From positions 58,370,930-58,434,929 of the forward strand of contig JANCRA010000001.1 of assembly GCA_024362935.1 (NCBI GenBank): a stretch of 64,000 nucleotides of DNA, given 5' to 3'. Below the pieces are notes generated by a model. That model did not search any database and was not told the DNA's origin. It saw only the letters and a list, made by a program, of their open reading frames with translations. Positions within the stretch are counted from its first letter, which is position 1, and the number at the start of each line of letters is the position of its first letter. Shown here piece after piece: positions 47,518 through 60,900 of the stretch. This DNA comes from Setophaga petechia. Taxonomy: Eukaryota; Chordata; Aves; Passeriformes; Parulidae. Position numbers and translations under genes: made by a program.

Positions 47518-48950
47518 CTACTGTTTAGAAGGGAATGGAGCTGCTCCAAAGGGATCTAACTCCAGTGCCTGCTGTGGTTGGCTCTGTGGGCTCTGCACCA
47601 CCAGCTCTGTGAAGGGCACAGCACCAAAGTCATCTGTTTTCAGCCCATCCCCGCCGTGAACGGCCCCATGCAAGGAGCTCTGCCTGGGCCTGCCAGCCAC
47701 CACCACCACACCGTGGTCCCCGCGGCTGTCCCCAAAGCCCTGGTGCTGGGCATGGCGCATCAGCTCTGGCGGGTGGAAGGGTTTGGCCCCGAAGGGATCC
47801 AGCAGCGCCTCGTCGGGCTGCAGCGGGTTGGCTCGATCCTTGCTGTCGGTCAGGGCCATGCTGATGTTCTCCTTGGAGTCTGAGATGGTCAGGAACTCAT
47901 TGCTGCTCTGCGAGTCCCTGCGGCCAGCCTTCCTGTGCCGGCGGGCGCGCTCCGGGGTGCGGTAGCTGGGTTTCAGCCCCTTCTTGGTGCTGGTGGGGGT
48001 GCCATGGTGGCGCTTCCCATTGTTCTTGGGCACCTCCTGCTTCATGCGCCTCTGGCGGGAAGACAGCTTCTGCAGGTTGCGCTGCTGCTTCACCTTCTGC
48101 TGCTGCTGCTGGCTGCCCGTGATCTCCTCAAACGGAACCAGCCCAAACAGGTCCTGTCTGCTCCCAGCAGACTTGGGGATGAGGGACGGCTGAAATGGGG
48201 TGCAACCAAAGATATCCACACTCCGCGGAGAGCTGGGGGAGAGCAGAGGCTCCATCCCTGACTCCTGCCCATCTCGCTGTGGCACCTTTTTGCTGAAGGG
48301 AGCCTTTATGAAAACATCAAAGTCATCCTGCTCTTGGCTTAGGCTGGGAAAAGCCACCTGAGAAGAAACATCTTTGTCCACTTTGTCTCTTGCCTGAGGC
48401 TGCAGTGTGAAAAAGGGCACAGCTCCAAACACATCAAATTCTTGGCCAGAGTTGGTCAGAGTGCTTGGCACCTCAGGCGGGGACATAGGCACCGAACTGG
48501 GCTCTGTGATTTCACTGCTGCCCGCCCCATCTCTGAACCGAGTGCCCAGGAGCCCTTCCACACATTTTTGCTTGGTTCGGTCACAATCAGAATCAGAGCT
48601 CTGCTTTTCTTCCTCCTCTTCTTCCACCTCTTCCTCAGAATCCATGAGCAGAGGTCGGTGGCCTAAATTCTCTGGTTCTGTATCATTGTCATCATTGAAG
48701 TCCCCATTCTCTCCATGCAAGACTTCTTCATCCTCCTGTTCATCTTCTTCCTCACTGCTCTTGGGAGAGGGAGGATCCGATTCAAAATCACTCTCTGACT
48801 CCTCACCACCTTTTGTCACGTGTCCCTCTGCACTTTTCCTCCCTGCCCGGGGATCTCTAAATGCATGGCTCAGTTTTCCAGCCTTTGTTGGGGACCCTAA
48901 GTTATTTCCTTGATTGCTGGCTGAGTTATCCACTTGTTTTCCAGGGGAAC
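47518..48950 (-). CDS. BMP2K: BMP2K last coding exon (C-terminal 477 residues)
   Basis: This is a single 1,433-nt terminal exon. It starts with the last two bases of a split Gly (GSPGKQVDNS...) after a ctttggacctgcag acceptor. In order it encodes a Ser/Lys-rich linker, an acidic block (ESESDFESDPPSPKSSEEE through EEEVEEEEEEKQSSDSD), four motifs near DVFGAVPF, DVFIKAPF, DIFGCTPF and DLFGLVPF, a basic region (QQQKVKQQRNLQKLSSRQRR, RTPERARRHRKAGRRDSQSS), then DPFGAKPF, DDFGAVPF and the terminal DPFGAAPFPSKQ. This part is present in the long isoform of mammalian BMP2K and missing from the short one. The open frame to the right of 48950 is intron. Confidence 0.96.
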
Positions 48951-51900
48951 CTGCAGGTCCAAAGAAAAAAGCAAATGAAAACTTAAAACATAGAAAAGCA
49001 AAACTTTCTCCACACACTCCACAGCCACACACTCCAGGAGCTGATGCAAACACATATCCTGTACTTAGGGAGCGAAACGAGCTAAAAATCACATCTGACA
49101 TTTCAAACAACACATATAAAATAAACAGAGCTGCCAGCTTTACTTCTAAAGCACAAGGTGCCTGGACATACAGTACCAGTATTTGTGGGGCACACAGAAG
49201 GGGCCAGTGGACACAGCTGATCTCTAGAGACAGCTTTTCAAACCCAGTTTTTACACAGCCTCTCTCCTCTGGGGAAATGGGAGGCAGCAGGATTTCCACA
49301 CTAATTTACTGTATTTTTTTTTTTAAGCAAACAAGCTATTTTTTGATGTGCTTGTGCTTTGATAGTCTGCTCTGACACACAATGCTCTAGTCATGAGAGC
49401 AGCCCCTTCTAACTTCTGTAGAAACTGAGGCACAAAAGCTCTTGCTTTTCCTCAAGTTTGAGACCAATGCTTTCTGCTTGGTGTCTAAATGCAACCTGTC
49501 ATCTCAGCTTCTCTATGGCCAGGAAATTTATGTACTTGTTTCCCTCTGTTGTCTTCCCCCCTACTATTCACTGACAACTAGAACTGAAGGAACAATTCAC
49601 CAATGAGTCTTTTGCGGAGTGGTTGCCTTGGGAACACTGGAAGCAGTAAAAATCTTGCAGTGGTACAAAAAAGAGATGGCAAGAGCTGGCAGAGCAGGGG
49701 AGGCTGCACAGTGGCAGTGGCACTGCTCTCATCACTGGGCACATCCAGTTTCTCACTGTGTAAGAGCCCCACGATGTGGGGAGATGTTTTCAGGAGTGTA
49801 ACTGACTGTGATTTCTAGTGGAAGGGAAAGAGCAGGAGGAAAATCAAACCACTCAAGTCTCTTCTAGGTGAAGCACACTTGCCCTTGGAATATCCTGTTG
49901 GCCACAGACAGGGTGCATAATGTCAGATGTAATGCCAGCAACAGTAGTGAGAATTCACCTCCTGGCAGGCCCAGAGCCACTGCCCACAGGGGCTGCCAGG
50001 CACCCTGGCATTGGGGACAAGGCTCTCGTGTCTCCAGCACCTGACAGCAGCTGGGGACAGGGCTGCTCCTGTGGAAGCAGCTATTAGAGAGCTCTACCCA
50101 CAGCACTGCACTGCACCCCTGACCTCACCCAAGCAAAACTGACGTCTTCCACTTAGGGCTTTGTTACACAAACACTGACATTTAACCCACTCCATGTGTT
50201 CAAAGGACAGAAAAAGCCAGGGATGGCTACAGGCATCCGCTACTTCAAAAATCATCTTCAGCCAGAATCCATCTCACAACTCTTGTTCCTGCAATATACC
50301 AAACACTTTCTCAGCTAATTCCTTCTTTCACAGGGAAACTAGTGTGCAACTTCTAGGTCAAGTCAGACTCTTTACTTTCTATGCTCCAGTTTTACAATAA
50401 CCACTTCTTCAATTTTTAAAGGGAATTAAAAGCAATTTCCTCATCCATCAGCTTCCTCACTCCTTTGCAGCTACACATAAAATAATCAAAATTCAGCAGC
50501 AATACAATTTATGTAAGGATTTAAAAACAAGATGACCAGAATGACTAAAACCATCAGGTGATTAGGGCTTTGAGCTGTTTCTTCTTGCCTTCTGGTGTCA
50601 GATTGCGTCTTATCTACTGTAATTTTAAATGCTACATATTTGCTTTACCCACCAAATTAGAATCTGGATTATTCTGCTGCTTACTTTAGATTTCCCAAAG
50701 GTACAGCCTTCACATGGCACTAAATAACCCCCCCTAGCCTCCAAATCCTGCTGTTTTCAATATTTACTGGAACACTAATGTTAGCATAAATGCAAATAGA
50801 TTTAAAAGAAGAAAAAGGGACTACTTCTAGGTTAGATGTTAATACCACTTCCACAACAAAAAGCCCAGACCTTTTCTCTGTGTCCATATCCACAAGAGTT
50901 TACAGTCCCACAAAATGGTCAGACCTTTGCATTTCATCTCAATATGCAGTAAACAACTAATACAGCATTTTTTTTCAAAGAAGAACTGAATCACAGTGTT
51001 ACCTAATACACCTGACTTCCCAGCAGGTTAAAGTATTATTGGTGAAGGGCTGCCACAGAGTCCCTAGAAAATAGACTGAAACAGGCACTGACGAGACAGA
51101 GCACAACCTCTCCCCCAAGCAGCTGAGCTGTGTGAGGCACACAGGGTGCAGCTCCCAGCCCCAGAACTCTCCAGACAGACAGCACAGCAAAGAGGACATT
51201 TCCCACAGTACACTCCATGCACAGGCACCCTGGCTGCTCCAGCATCCCAACACACCCACCTGCTACTCACAACTGCGATTCTTGCTGGCAACACACAGCA
51301 AATCATCTTGGGAATTGGGCATCAAGACAACCCAGCCTTGCACCCTAAGGTTTCCTCTCTTCAGTTTAACAAGCACAACCTCCAGAGGAACTCGGATGAA
51401 GCCAGGAACAACTGACCAAGCCATCCCTCTTGCTGGAGACATGCATCCACAGCCACACAGAGGGCAGGTGCTTTCCCCCTGTACTTGGAGCTCTGAACCT
51501 CTCTTCAAGGAAATGCTGAGCACCTTCCTGGCTGACAGAGGCAGACACAGGGTAAGAGCTTGAACAGCAATGAGAACACCGGAAGTTTGATGTACATGTT
51601 GATTTTTACTTTGCCCACAGCAGCGTGTCCTGGCCCTGGTCAGCTCTGTGGGCTCTTGCTCCACTGAGAGCAATGCCATGGCACACTGGACATAGTACAC
51701 ACCAGACTTTGTGCTGGCAGGAATAAGGCAGTCCGCAGGAAAGGGAAGCCTTAGGTGTAGGTTGGTAAACATCTGCCCCTGCACATGAGAAAGCATGGCC
51801 CAAAATATCTTAATTTTGAGGTCACTCAAAGACACAGCAAGAAGACTTTTTCCTGTTCTAACAGCACCACAGCACAGTCAATAACTGCATCTCAGCTCAG

Positions 51901-54900
51901 TGGTTTCTGAAGAAGGTTTCCAAATTTCTACCTCTTCAACTGAGATTGCTCCTTGTCCAGTCTCCTTGTGGGAGTTAACAATGCGACTTGGTTATTGCAG
52001 CACAAATCCAGTGTCTAGGTATTAGGTAGACTGGGAATTATTCAACAGCGAGTACAAACTCAAAGCCCCCACCAGGAGCTCCCTATTATCAGAGTTGCAG
52101 AGCCAGCAGGTATGACACTACATGGACCATGTCACCTGGAAAGCAGGTGGCACGCAGATGACGCTGTGAACAGCAACTGCTCCTGATGTGTGGGTTTGAA
52201 GAGAACTCCTGTACTCCAAGGAGGATTTCCAGAACAGTGATATCACTGCTCCCACACTGGAGTGTGTCAGGAGAGAACAAGTATCTTCCTTTATCCTTCT
52301 GTGCGTGTTGAAGATAGAAACAACCAGAGCTACCTGCTCCAAGCAGAAACTACTCTAAGATGCTCATATTGCACACTTTTAGCCCTACCTGGCCAACTCT
52401 GAGGGAATAAATAATCTCTGCACCCACCTTTGCAACTGCAGTGGCTTCATGTTAGTCCCAGGAACAGGGATCAAACTGCATCAGACAAGAACCAAAACCA
52501 ATCCAAACAAACAAATACCCTACTAGAACTACCATATTTTAAACTAAGATAGGAATAGTTTGGTTTTCTACACTACAGTTAGCCCACTGCTAATGAAATC
52601 AGCAAATGAAACAGAGCACTACACACAAAAGCAATCCCCCAAAAGGGAAAAGCCCCTGCTTAATGACAATTGGATGCTCTGGCCAAACATATTTCCAGCC
52701 TCAAGTGTTGTGTCACGTTGATTTCATGCAATCTTGTCAGGCTACACCGCTGCAGAGACATTCAGATACATATTTATACAGCACTGCTGCACACTGGGGG
52801 CAACATCTGTTTGCAATGTGTTGCTCAGATTACCACACTTCTAATCAGGTTTGCAGCTTGTAGGGAACAATTGTTCCTGCCTCAAATGCGAGCCAGGTGG
52901 AACATCTTTAATCATATAAGAAGATCCCAATCTTCAAGGAAAATTTCTGTTCCGATGTTCTTTTTTGAGACACAGGATTATAAGAGGATGAATTCCCTCT
53001 AACAACTGCAGTAGTTACATGCCTTCTGCTGGTTCTTCTTTTTAGGGTATCGTGGGGGTAGCCCAAGAGTGGGGCATAAGAGCTTTAAGCTCCCTTGGAA
53101 TTGGCAACATACTGCCACCATCATTTCATAACAATTTGCCACATGTCAGCCCAAGGATTAGCAGCAGGCTGCAACTAAATCTGCGCCAGTTCTCTGACAA
53201 CAGCCAGGGCAGCAGCTGCTCAACACTGTAATGGATTTACAGATCTCACCACCTCTATTTTCAAGAGCAACAAAAATGGAAGAACACCACGCTTGTGCCT
53301 GGCACTATTGCTGACATTCTTTTAAATAATTACTCCAGAGATTAAAGAGCAATATAAAAAAATAGTGCAACATGCCCATGACTGCTGAAAGATTAGAAAA
53401 AACTTGAAGAAAACTCCAGTAAATAATTTTGGAAAGAAAAGGCAGACCCTCAGCAGAACTCAGACATACCATTTATACTTTTGATGGGTGAACAATTTCA
53501 GGTTACTTTGGAAGGGGTATCTAGAATAGCTGAAGTTTCAGCTGACCTTGATACAGGGAATATCCTGAACTTGCAATCAACCAGCACTATGAATAACTGA
53601 AACCACAGCCAAGTAGGTACAGAATAACATCAGTGAAGCTTTCAATGAATACAGATATTGACAAGAACTTCCTCTGCCAAGTTACCTAAACCTGAAACAC
53701 TTTACAACACCCAGATCACTGCACACAGGGCTGGGCACCTTTAAACCATCAACATCAGTTGCCCAAGAAACACGACCTATTGCCAGGAGAGTTTTTCAAG
53801 TTCTAAAAGCAGCTCAAGTCTTTTTCGTTTCTTATGGTTTGGTATAATAATTTCTTCTTAAGTTCTGTGTCTCACTGAAAGGCCCAGACTGCACAGTGGT
53901 CCCAGGGCTCCACAGCCGTGGTACGGAACTTGCAAAGGTTTGAAACCCTGTTGGAAGCAGTACACAACAGAACACTAAATGAATCATTATCCCCCATGTC
54001 TGCTCCTGCCAGGATATCACACATGTCCGCTGTGATGCCATGCACATCCAGCAGCACCTACTGCAGCAGGGCATTCCCAAGGATTGTCCAAGGCTCCGGA
54101 TGACTCCCATGGCACTGCGTCTGGCACACAGCCAGCTGGTTTGCTGCAAGATCCACAGAGCTGGGACAACACAGGCCACACCACACAGCCCCTCTTATCC
54201 TAAGGCAGACACCTGCAGCCACCATTGGAAGACACCACCAGGTTGCCAAGTGTGGGAAGTCTGGAAGCCAGAAGGAAGCTGTTACAGAACTGCACTTGTT
54301 TTTATTCAGTCCCTGCACAGAGAACAGGCCTGCAGTGGCTCAGAAGGGGTTACCACGGAGACACAAAAGCCAAGTGACTTGATCACATCTACAGCACACA
54401 TGAGCTGTACAACATTCAGCTCAACTGTTAACGAGATGACCTGAACCAGAGCTCCATCCTGAGATCCCAGGCAACAGCTCACAGAGATTCTTCCACAGGA
54501 GTCAAATGCCTGAAACAGCTTCAGACAACACTGCCCAACATCTCCACTTATCACACAGCCCTTCCATGAAACCTGGAGTGTTACCTCAATTCTTGTGCTC
54601 CTTCTGGGAATTGCAGTATTAAGCTGAGAAAAGCAAAAGGCCATCCTAGCCCAGCTTCATCCCACAAATCATTAGAGTGAATAAATGCAAGATGGCCAAA
54701 GGCACCAAGTACAGTTCACCAGCCAGCTGTACTATATTCATGACATTTCCTTCTTACATTTGAGAGTACCACAAAGCATCTTTCTCGCAAGCTTCTGAAA
54801 CACTTGATAATAACAAAGGGGATTACAACACAAGCTGGTTAACGCACTTGAATCAAATATTTCCATTCCAAAATGCTGTCCACAGGAGATATTTTTTTCC

Positions 54901-57900
54901 ACCATCACCATACAGTTCACACATTCCAGAACCAGGATCTGTTTTCCACATGTGAAGTGCTTAAGTGCCCCAGTGTTGGCTATTTAATTCTCTTTTTCAT
55001 TAAGAAGATGGCAATGGAGGGTTTGTTTCTATCAGATCAAGAACTGGAATTCTTTCCCAGGCCAGGTTTCTTTTCCAGTCATGTCAAGTCTTAAGGCACT
55101 ACTATTGTCCACAATAACTCAGGCATAAAGTAGTGTGTGTAGCAAGTTTACTTGTGAGAACACTTTGAGCAGGATACACACCAAGGGTGAGAGACACCAA
55201 GAGCTTCCACAGTGGTTCCCTATTCCCCAAACTAAGAGGAACCCAACACCTGTTAGCTCATCTCAAACCCTTTCCCTCTGTGCACTCCAAGGGACAGAAG
55301 TGTTGCTGCTGGCTCTCCATTCCCACTGGACATAAATAAGCACAGAAGGTTTAACAGACAAGCAGCTACAGTCCATCCAGTTGCAGGTTTCTTCTCCTGG
55401 TGACCTTTGCATCAGTGCCGGCCTCTCAGCTCCACAAGAAATATCCCAAGTCACAGCAGCCCACAGATGATCAAAGGCTTCCAATTCCAGCCTCTGCTGT
55501 TCCCTTGCCTCACCTTCCCACACAGAGGTGAACATACCTGGTGACACCTGCTTAGCCAGATTACCAGCAGTTGATGTTGGTGGGTCCAAAGATGACACAT
55601 GACATTCACCATCTTGCTGCTCTCTCCCAGGAGGTGACCCAAGTCAGTTAATTACCGAGTGAAGGGCTGCTTTCAGCAGAGAACCCTTAGGCCTCCAAAA
55701 CAGGAGTGATCCTCTGAGTGACTCTACTCAGCCACAGGCCACACACATGATTTATACATCAGACCTATGCCAGAGCAAGGAACACCAAGCAGAAAAACCC
55801 AGCCTTTGAGATGGAACTGTGGCCACTACAGTAGAACACAACTTCAGTAAGAACTGTCACACTTCAAGAAAGTCAGTTTTATTTACTTTGAAGATCCCAT
55901 GTTTATAAGGTCATCATTTCATGTCATTGTAATTCAGCAAGTCAGAACTCAGTGGCCAGAGCCGTGGGCAAACAGTGTTGCACAATTCCCATTTGGCCCG
56001 AGACACATTACAATAAGGAAATGAAACTTGTGCTTGAACAAGATCCCAGAGTCTCTCTTGCAAACACAGGAACTGCACTCAAGGTATTAATCCTCTGTTT
56101 CACTTGCCAAGCAATCACCTAGCCTTGGATGCCCTGAGAAAGGGACACTGGTGGTTTACTGCTCAGTTACATGTTTCACAATCACAAGGAACAAACCAGA
56201 AAGAACACATCACACAGCAGTGTTAAGTACAAGCAGAAATCAAAATATCAGGGAGGGACATTTGTCAAGTTGGCCCCAGAAAGCCCTCAGCCAGAAATTA
56301 AATATACCCAAGTCAACAGCTTTCTTCATTTCTTACCTGTCTTGCAACTTCTCTTTTCAAGACATTACCAAGAATAGTTCAGTGGAGAACATAAACAAGC
56401 TTCTAAAAGATCAATATTAACATTTAAGTATTTTTTCTATCTGATTTGTTTACTAAGTGCAACTCACAGTTAACACATAATTAACAGTACCTTTCTTGAA
56501 ACCAAGCCAATATTCAGTCTTGTTTAAGTGCCAGTTAAAAGTCCACAGGAGAAAAGGCTACAGAAAAGTGCACAAGTATTTTCCAGTGCCACGGCTAATA
56601 TACAACCAGCTCAACATGTCTCAAACAGCCTGGTTTTTCAGTTATGACTGAATTTCAGGGGTTTTTTCCTCCCCTTAATAGAAGCAACTCCCTTTTTTTT
56701 TTTCAGTGTGTCGAGAATTAGAGCTTGGATTCCAAGCAACAAAAATAAAGCACATGAAAAAACACAGTGAAGACATTTGTTACAATCTAAAGTTATAATA
56801 TAACCATCTAAAAAAGGCAGCTAACAATCAAATGCACTTCCAGGATGGCAGGTGAGGAAGGCAATACAACCACCTCTGGACACAAGGGTAGGAATACAAA
56901 ATACCTGATGGCCCCCCATATCTTAAGTGAAGTGTAAGCTATTTTCTGTTTGTTTTGCATGTGAATTCAGGTTTACCTCCAAGTCAAAGCATCCTCTGGA
57001 ATGAAGATGCTAGAGAAACCTTTCCCAATAGCACCTGCAGAGCAAACCTTTCTTCATTAAATGGCTTTCACATGGCACCGAACTACTGACCATGAACAAG
57101 GTGACAGAAAGCAAACTTGTCCTGAGAGAGCAAAACACCAGCACAAGCTAAGAACACAGTCCTACAGCAAGGAGAATGAATGCAGGTCCAGGGACAGGAG
57201 CAGCCACAGGCACAGGGATTTTCACCGAAGGCTCTGCAGAAGACAAGAGCATTACCCTGCCCACCCTTCACCACATGGAGCACCAGAGCCCTTGTGAGCA
57301 CTTGCAGCCCTACCAGATCATCTCCAAGAATGCAGGACCGAAGTGAAAGAAAACACAGATACTACCTTAGGTTGACCCCAGCTGATTTATTTTAAGGCAT
57401 GTTACCTGAGCTTTTGAAGTTCCATAAGAACAGTCTGTACATGTCATACTAAGGCACCTTTATCACATAAGAACTTGCAACAAAACCCAAGTGGCTCCAG
57501 AAGTGACTGATCCTCCTTTTACCATTCAACCACCACACAGGCTTTACTTTGTCAAAGGTACCAAAATAAATATTAAAGTGCTGATCAACCAAATGTTAAA
57601 AGTGTTGTTTAAGTTGCAGGGTGATGCAGTTTCCCCACTTACAATGCCCACATAACACATTATTTTTACTTCCATTCAAGGTAAACATAATCAAAGCTGA
57701 ACTGAAAAGCAACAATGAATGCCCACCCTCCCCCCATGTATAGACAATGTAAAATGTTTGCATTTGACTCAACTTGTACCAAAACTGTGCATTAAACACA
57801 TAGAAGCTCACTGCCTTCACTTGGCTGGACAACTGAACTAGAGAAACAGTGTGAGTCAGAAGCAGACTACAGGGAAGTAGCAAAATTTGGCCTTAGCAAG

Positions 57901-60900
57901 CAATTTCCCTTCAGCAAAAGCCATTGTGGTTCTGCCCAGGTGATGCCCATTGCTCCGGCTCAACAGAACCGCACCCTACGCAGTTGGTCCCAAGGCTCCA
58001 CAGGCACCAGGAGCTGGATGCACAGGTAATTTTACATAGAGGTAAAGAACACACCAACATATCCCTTCAACTCAAGTGCTGTTAGGAGGCAGCAGAGCCC
58101 TCAGCCATTCTTTGGTCACTGAACTGCTGTGCATACTTCAGCAGATACATACACCTACAGGTATGTATGCATACAGCTACGAGGTAATCATGTCACAGAT
58201 GGAACTTGCCTTGCTGAGAAATGAAAGGAACAGAACCAAAGGGATCTTCAGCAGGACTTGTCTGTGGAGCAGCATGTGGCTCCACACTCTTATCTGAAGA
58301 TGCTCTCCTGTCCACCAGCCTGTCTGTAAAAAACAAAATGGAACAGAACAAAAAATAAAGTAAAATAAAATAAAAACAGGGACTTACACCTATGAAAAGC
58401 TCTGCACTGTACAGGGTGAGGGAGGAGTATCCTGTATGCTTGTAAGAAGCACAGCTCTTGCCTGTACAGCTGGTCTGGGCAGCTCCTTCCTACTGCAAGG
58501 AGACAGGCAGAGTGCCTGAGAGGCTCTGCACCCACACCTGTCCCTGCAGGAGCACCAGGTGATCCCAAGCCTTTGTGCAATGCTATGGAAGCTGGGCTGG
58601 GGGTTCTTTCTCAGCAAGGAAGCAGATTCACTTTCTTGGCTCCCAATGCTGCACAGATGATTAAGTGGTTACAGGAGCTGCCTAAGAAATCTACTTCTTC
58701 ACAGTGCTATCAGACATGCAGCATCAGATATCGCTTCTGGCCCATCACTAACCCATGATCACAGCAACACCAACAACAGAGGAACAACAAGAGCTGTCAC
58801 TGTGTCACAGCTCTCCACAAAGATGCTCAGTTCACAAATCCATCCAATTGCACATTACCTCTTACTGCAACCAGCACCATTCTACTAGGAAAACCCTCAC
58901 CAAGTATAAGCAATGTGTTCTGTCCTAGGAACTGGATCCCCTTTTATGAGAGAAGTGATTAATCACCCCAGCAGTACCCATCACGTCACACACTGACATT
59001 AAGCCCCTCAACACATGAAATCTGATGGTAATGCCTGCCTGACAAATTGTGGCAACATCTTCATCCTCTAACAAAGGCTTTGCATATTTACTTAGGTGTT
59101 ACTGTCATAAACATGCAAGCTTTAAAAGTATTTGTCAGATTTAGGAAGATCTTTAATTTATGTAAAAAGCATCAGCTCAACAATACAAACTAGGCTTCTG
59201 AGAAAAGAAAGAAAGGATTCATGTTTTGAACACTAGTGAGCATCACCAACTTACACACCACTGTGACTTATAAAGTACAGGGCAGCAGATGGCTTTAGTA
59301 AAAAAAAAACAGAACCACTGATCAAATCTGCATCCGCAATTCCCTTTTCCCTGGATGGCAAAGAAGTTACTTAGTACTCAACAGCCTTTTTGCCACATAG
59401 CAGATAACCTACACCTAAAGATAACTCAGCCTTCAACCTTAATGCATATCTAAGCAACTTCCACTAAGTCTCACATGGTTAAAAACAATTTTATAGGAAC
59501 AAGACTTAACTTTACAATAACCTTTTGATCTCCCATTATTCCAGCGAAGTCTGAGAAAGCACCAGTAGACAACATGGAGTATAATTATTCCTGCTTTGAC
59601 TGTAGCAAAGGCATCAACACTGCCAAGTATCCTCACATGATCTTTGGCACAAGACCCTCGGTAACAAAAAGCCAGGTTAAAAGGTCTCTGAAGGCTGTGA
59701 CATGTGTACCTGCATGCACAGCCAGACACAAACCAGCAGTGCTCCCCTCTCCCGAGGGACACCAAGCCCCAGGAGCTCAGAGCAGCTGTAAGGCAGCCCA
59801 TCCCTACAGACAAGGCTGCCATCTAGTGTGCTGCTGGCAAGGGAACTACTTGGGGTTATTTCTGCATTTTCTCTATGTGACTAACTAAAATCCCTAATGC
59901 TGGTTACTACTGAGAAGAGCTGTGCTGTTGGGTTTGGTTTGCTTTTCAGTTACAGCATATCAGGTGAGTTATCACACCCAGTTCTCTTTTGCACTGAATT
60001 AACTTGAAGAACTGAGCCCAAGACGTACCTTCGTTATGACTTCCTTTGGTCCTTGCATTTGTTCTAAACTTGTGGCTTAACCAAATCAATCTCATCTAAC
60101 TTGTATAAGCAGTGCCAGCAGTCCTGAATTCAGAATACAGATTCTGAAAGTGTGTGGCCTTGTGCTGACCTTCAGTACAAACTGACCTGCTCCAGATTCA
60201 CAAGTGCAAAAAACTAAGGGCCACATTTGGAAGGAGCTTGCTTACAGATATTCTGTAAGCTGTAATCCTTAACTTGGACTTGGAAGGAATGCTAAGTTTC
60301 AGCTAGTACATAAGCCATTTTTCCCAGCTACCAGAGAGACATTTGACTGTAAAATGTGTGCAGGCTACATTCCCAACTCAAAACCAGAAATCTGATTCAA
60401 TCCACTCAGGATACAAGGGAAAACTAACAACCAGAGTCTCACAAACAAACCCACCCAGTCACTTTCCTAAAGGATTACGGGTAAAGCGCACATCCAATAG
60501 GAAAAACACTCAACTGAAGGCAAAGGTATTATTTCCAGTTACTCAAAAATCAACTTTACTGTACTTTTAATTGCAAGCAACTTGCTGATAGACAGCCAAG
60601 CATATACAATCTGTTTTTTAACATTGTCACATCTTCCAAGTCCCACTAATAAATCTGATCTCAACAAAGCCAGTTATAGGAAGAGCAACTAACAAGCATG
60701 TGTTCAGCAATTAGGAACAGAAGGTAATTCCAAGTAAAAACCATGGAGATAACTGACTTCACGAGGAAAAAGTTTATTCAACTATTGCCATATCAGTACA
60801 ATAAACCAGCCCTTACATGTAGCCACTCAAAAAGGACAGTACAAAACATTAACATAATGTAATAGATCAATTTTCTTTCAGGCATTTTCAAAGGACATAT

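Noticed and set aside
48951..49299. Upstream extension of the BMP2K last-exon frame (hydrophobic, Cys-rich)
   Set aside because: It lies beyond a clear splice acceptor and bears no resemblance to BMP2K, so it is intron.
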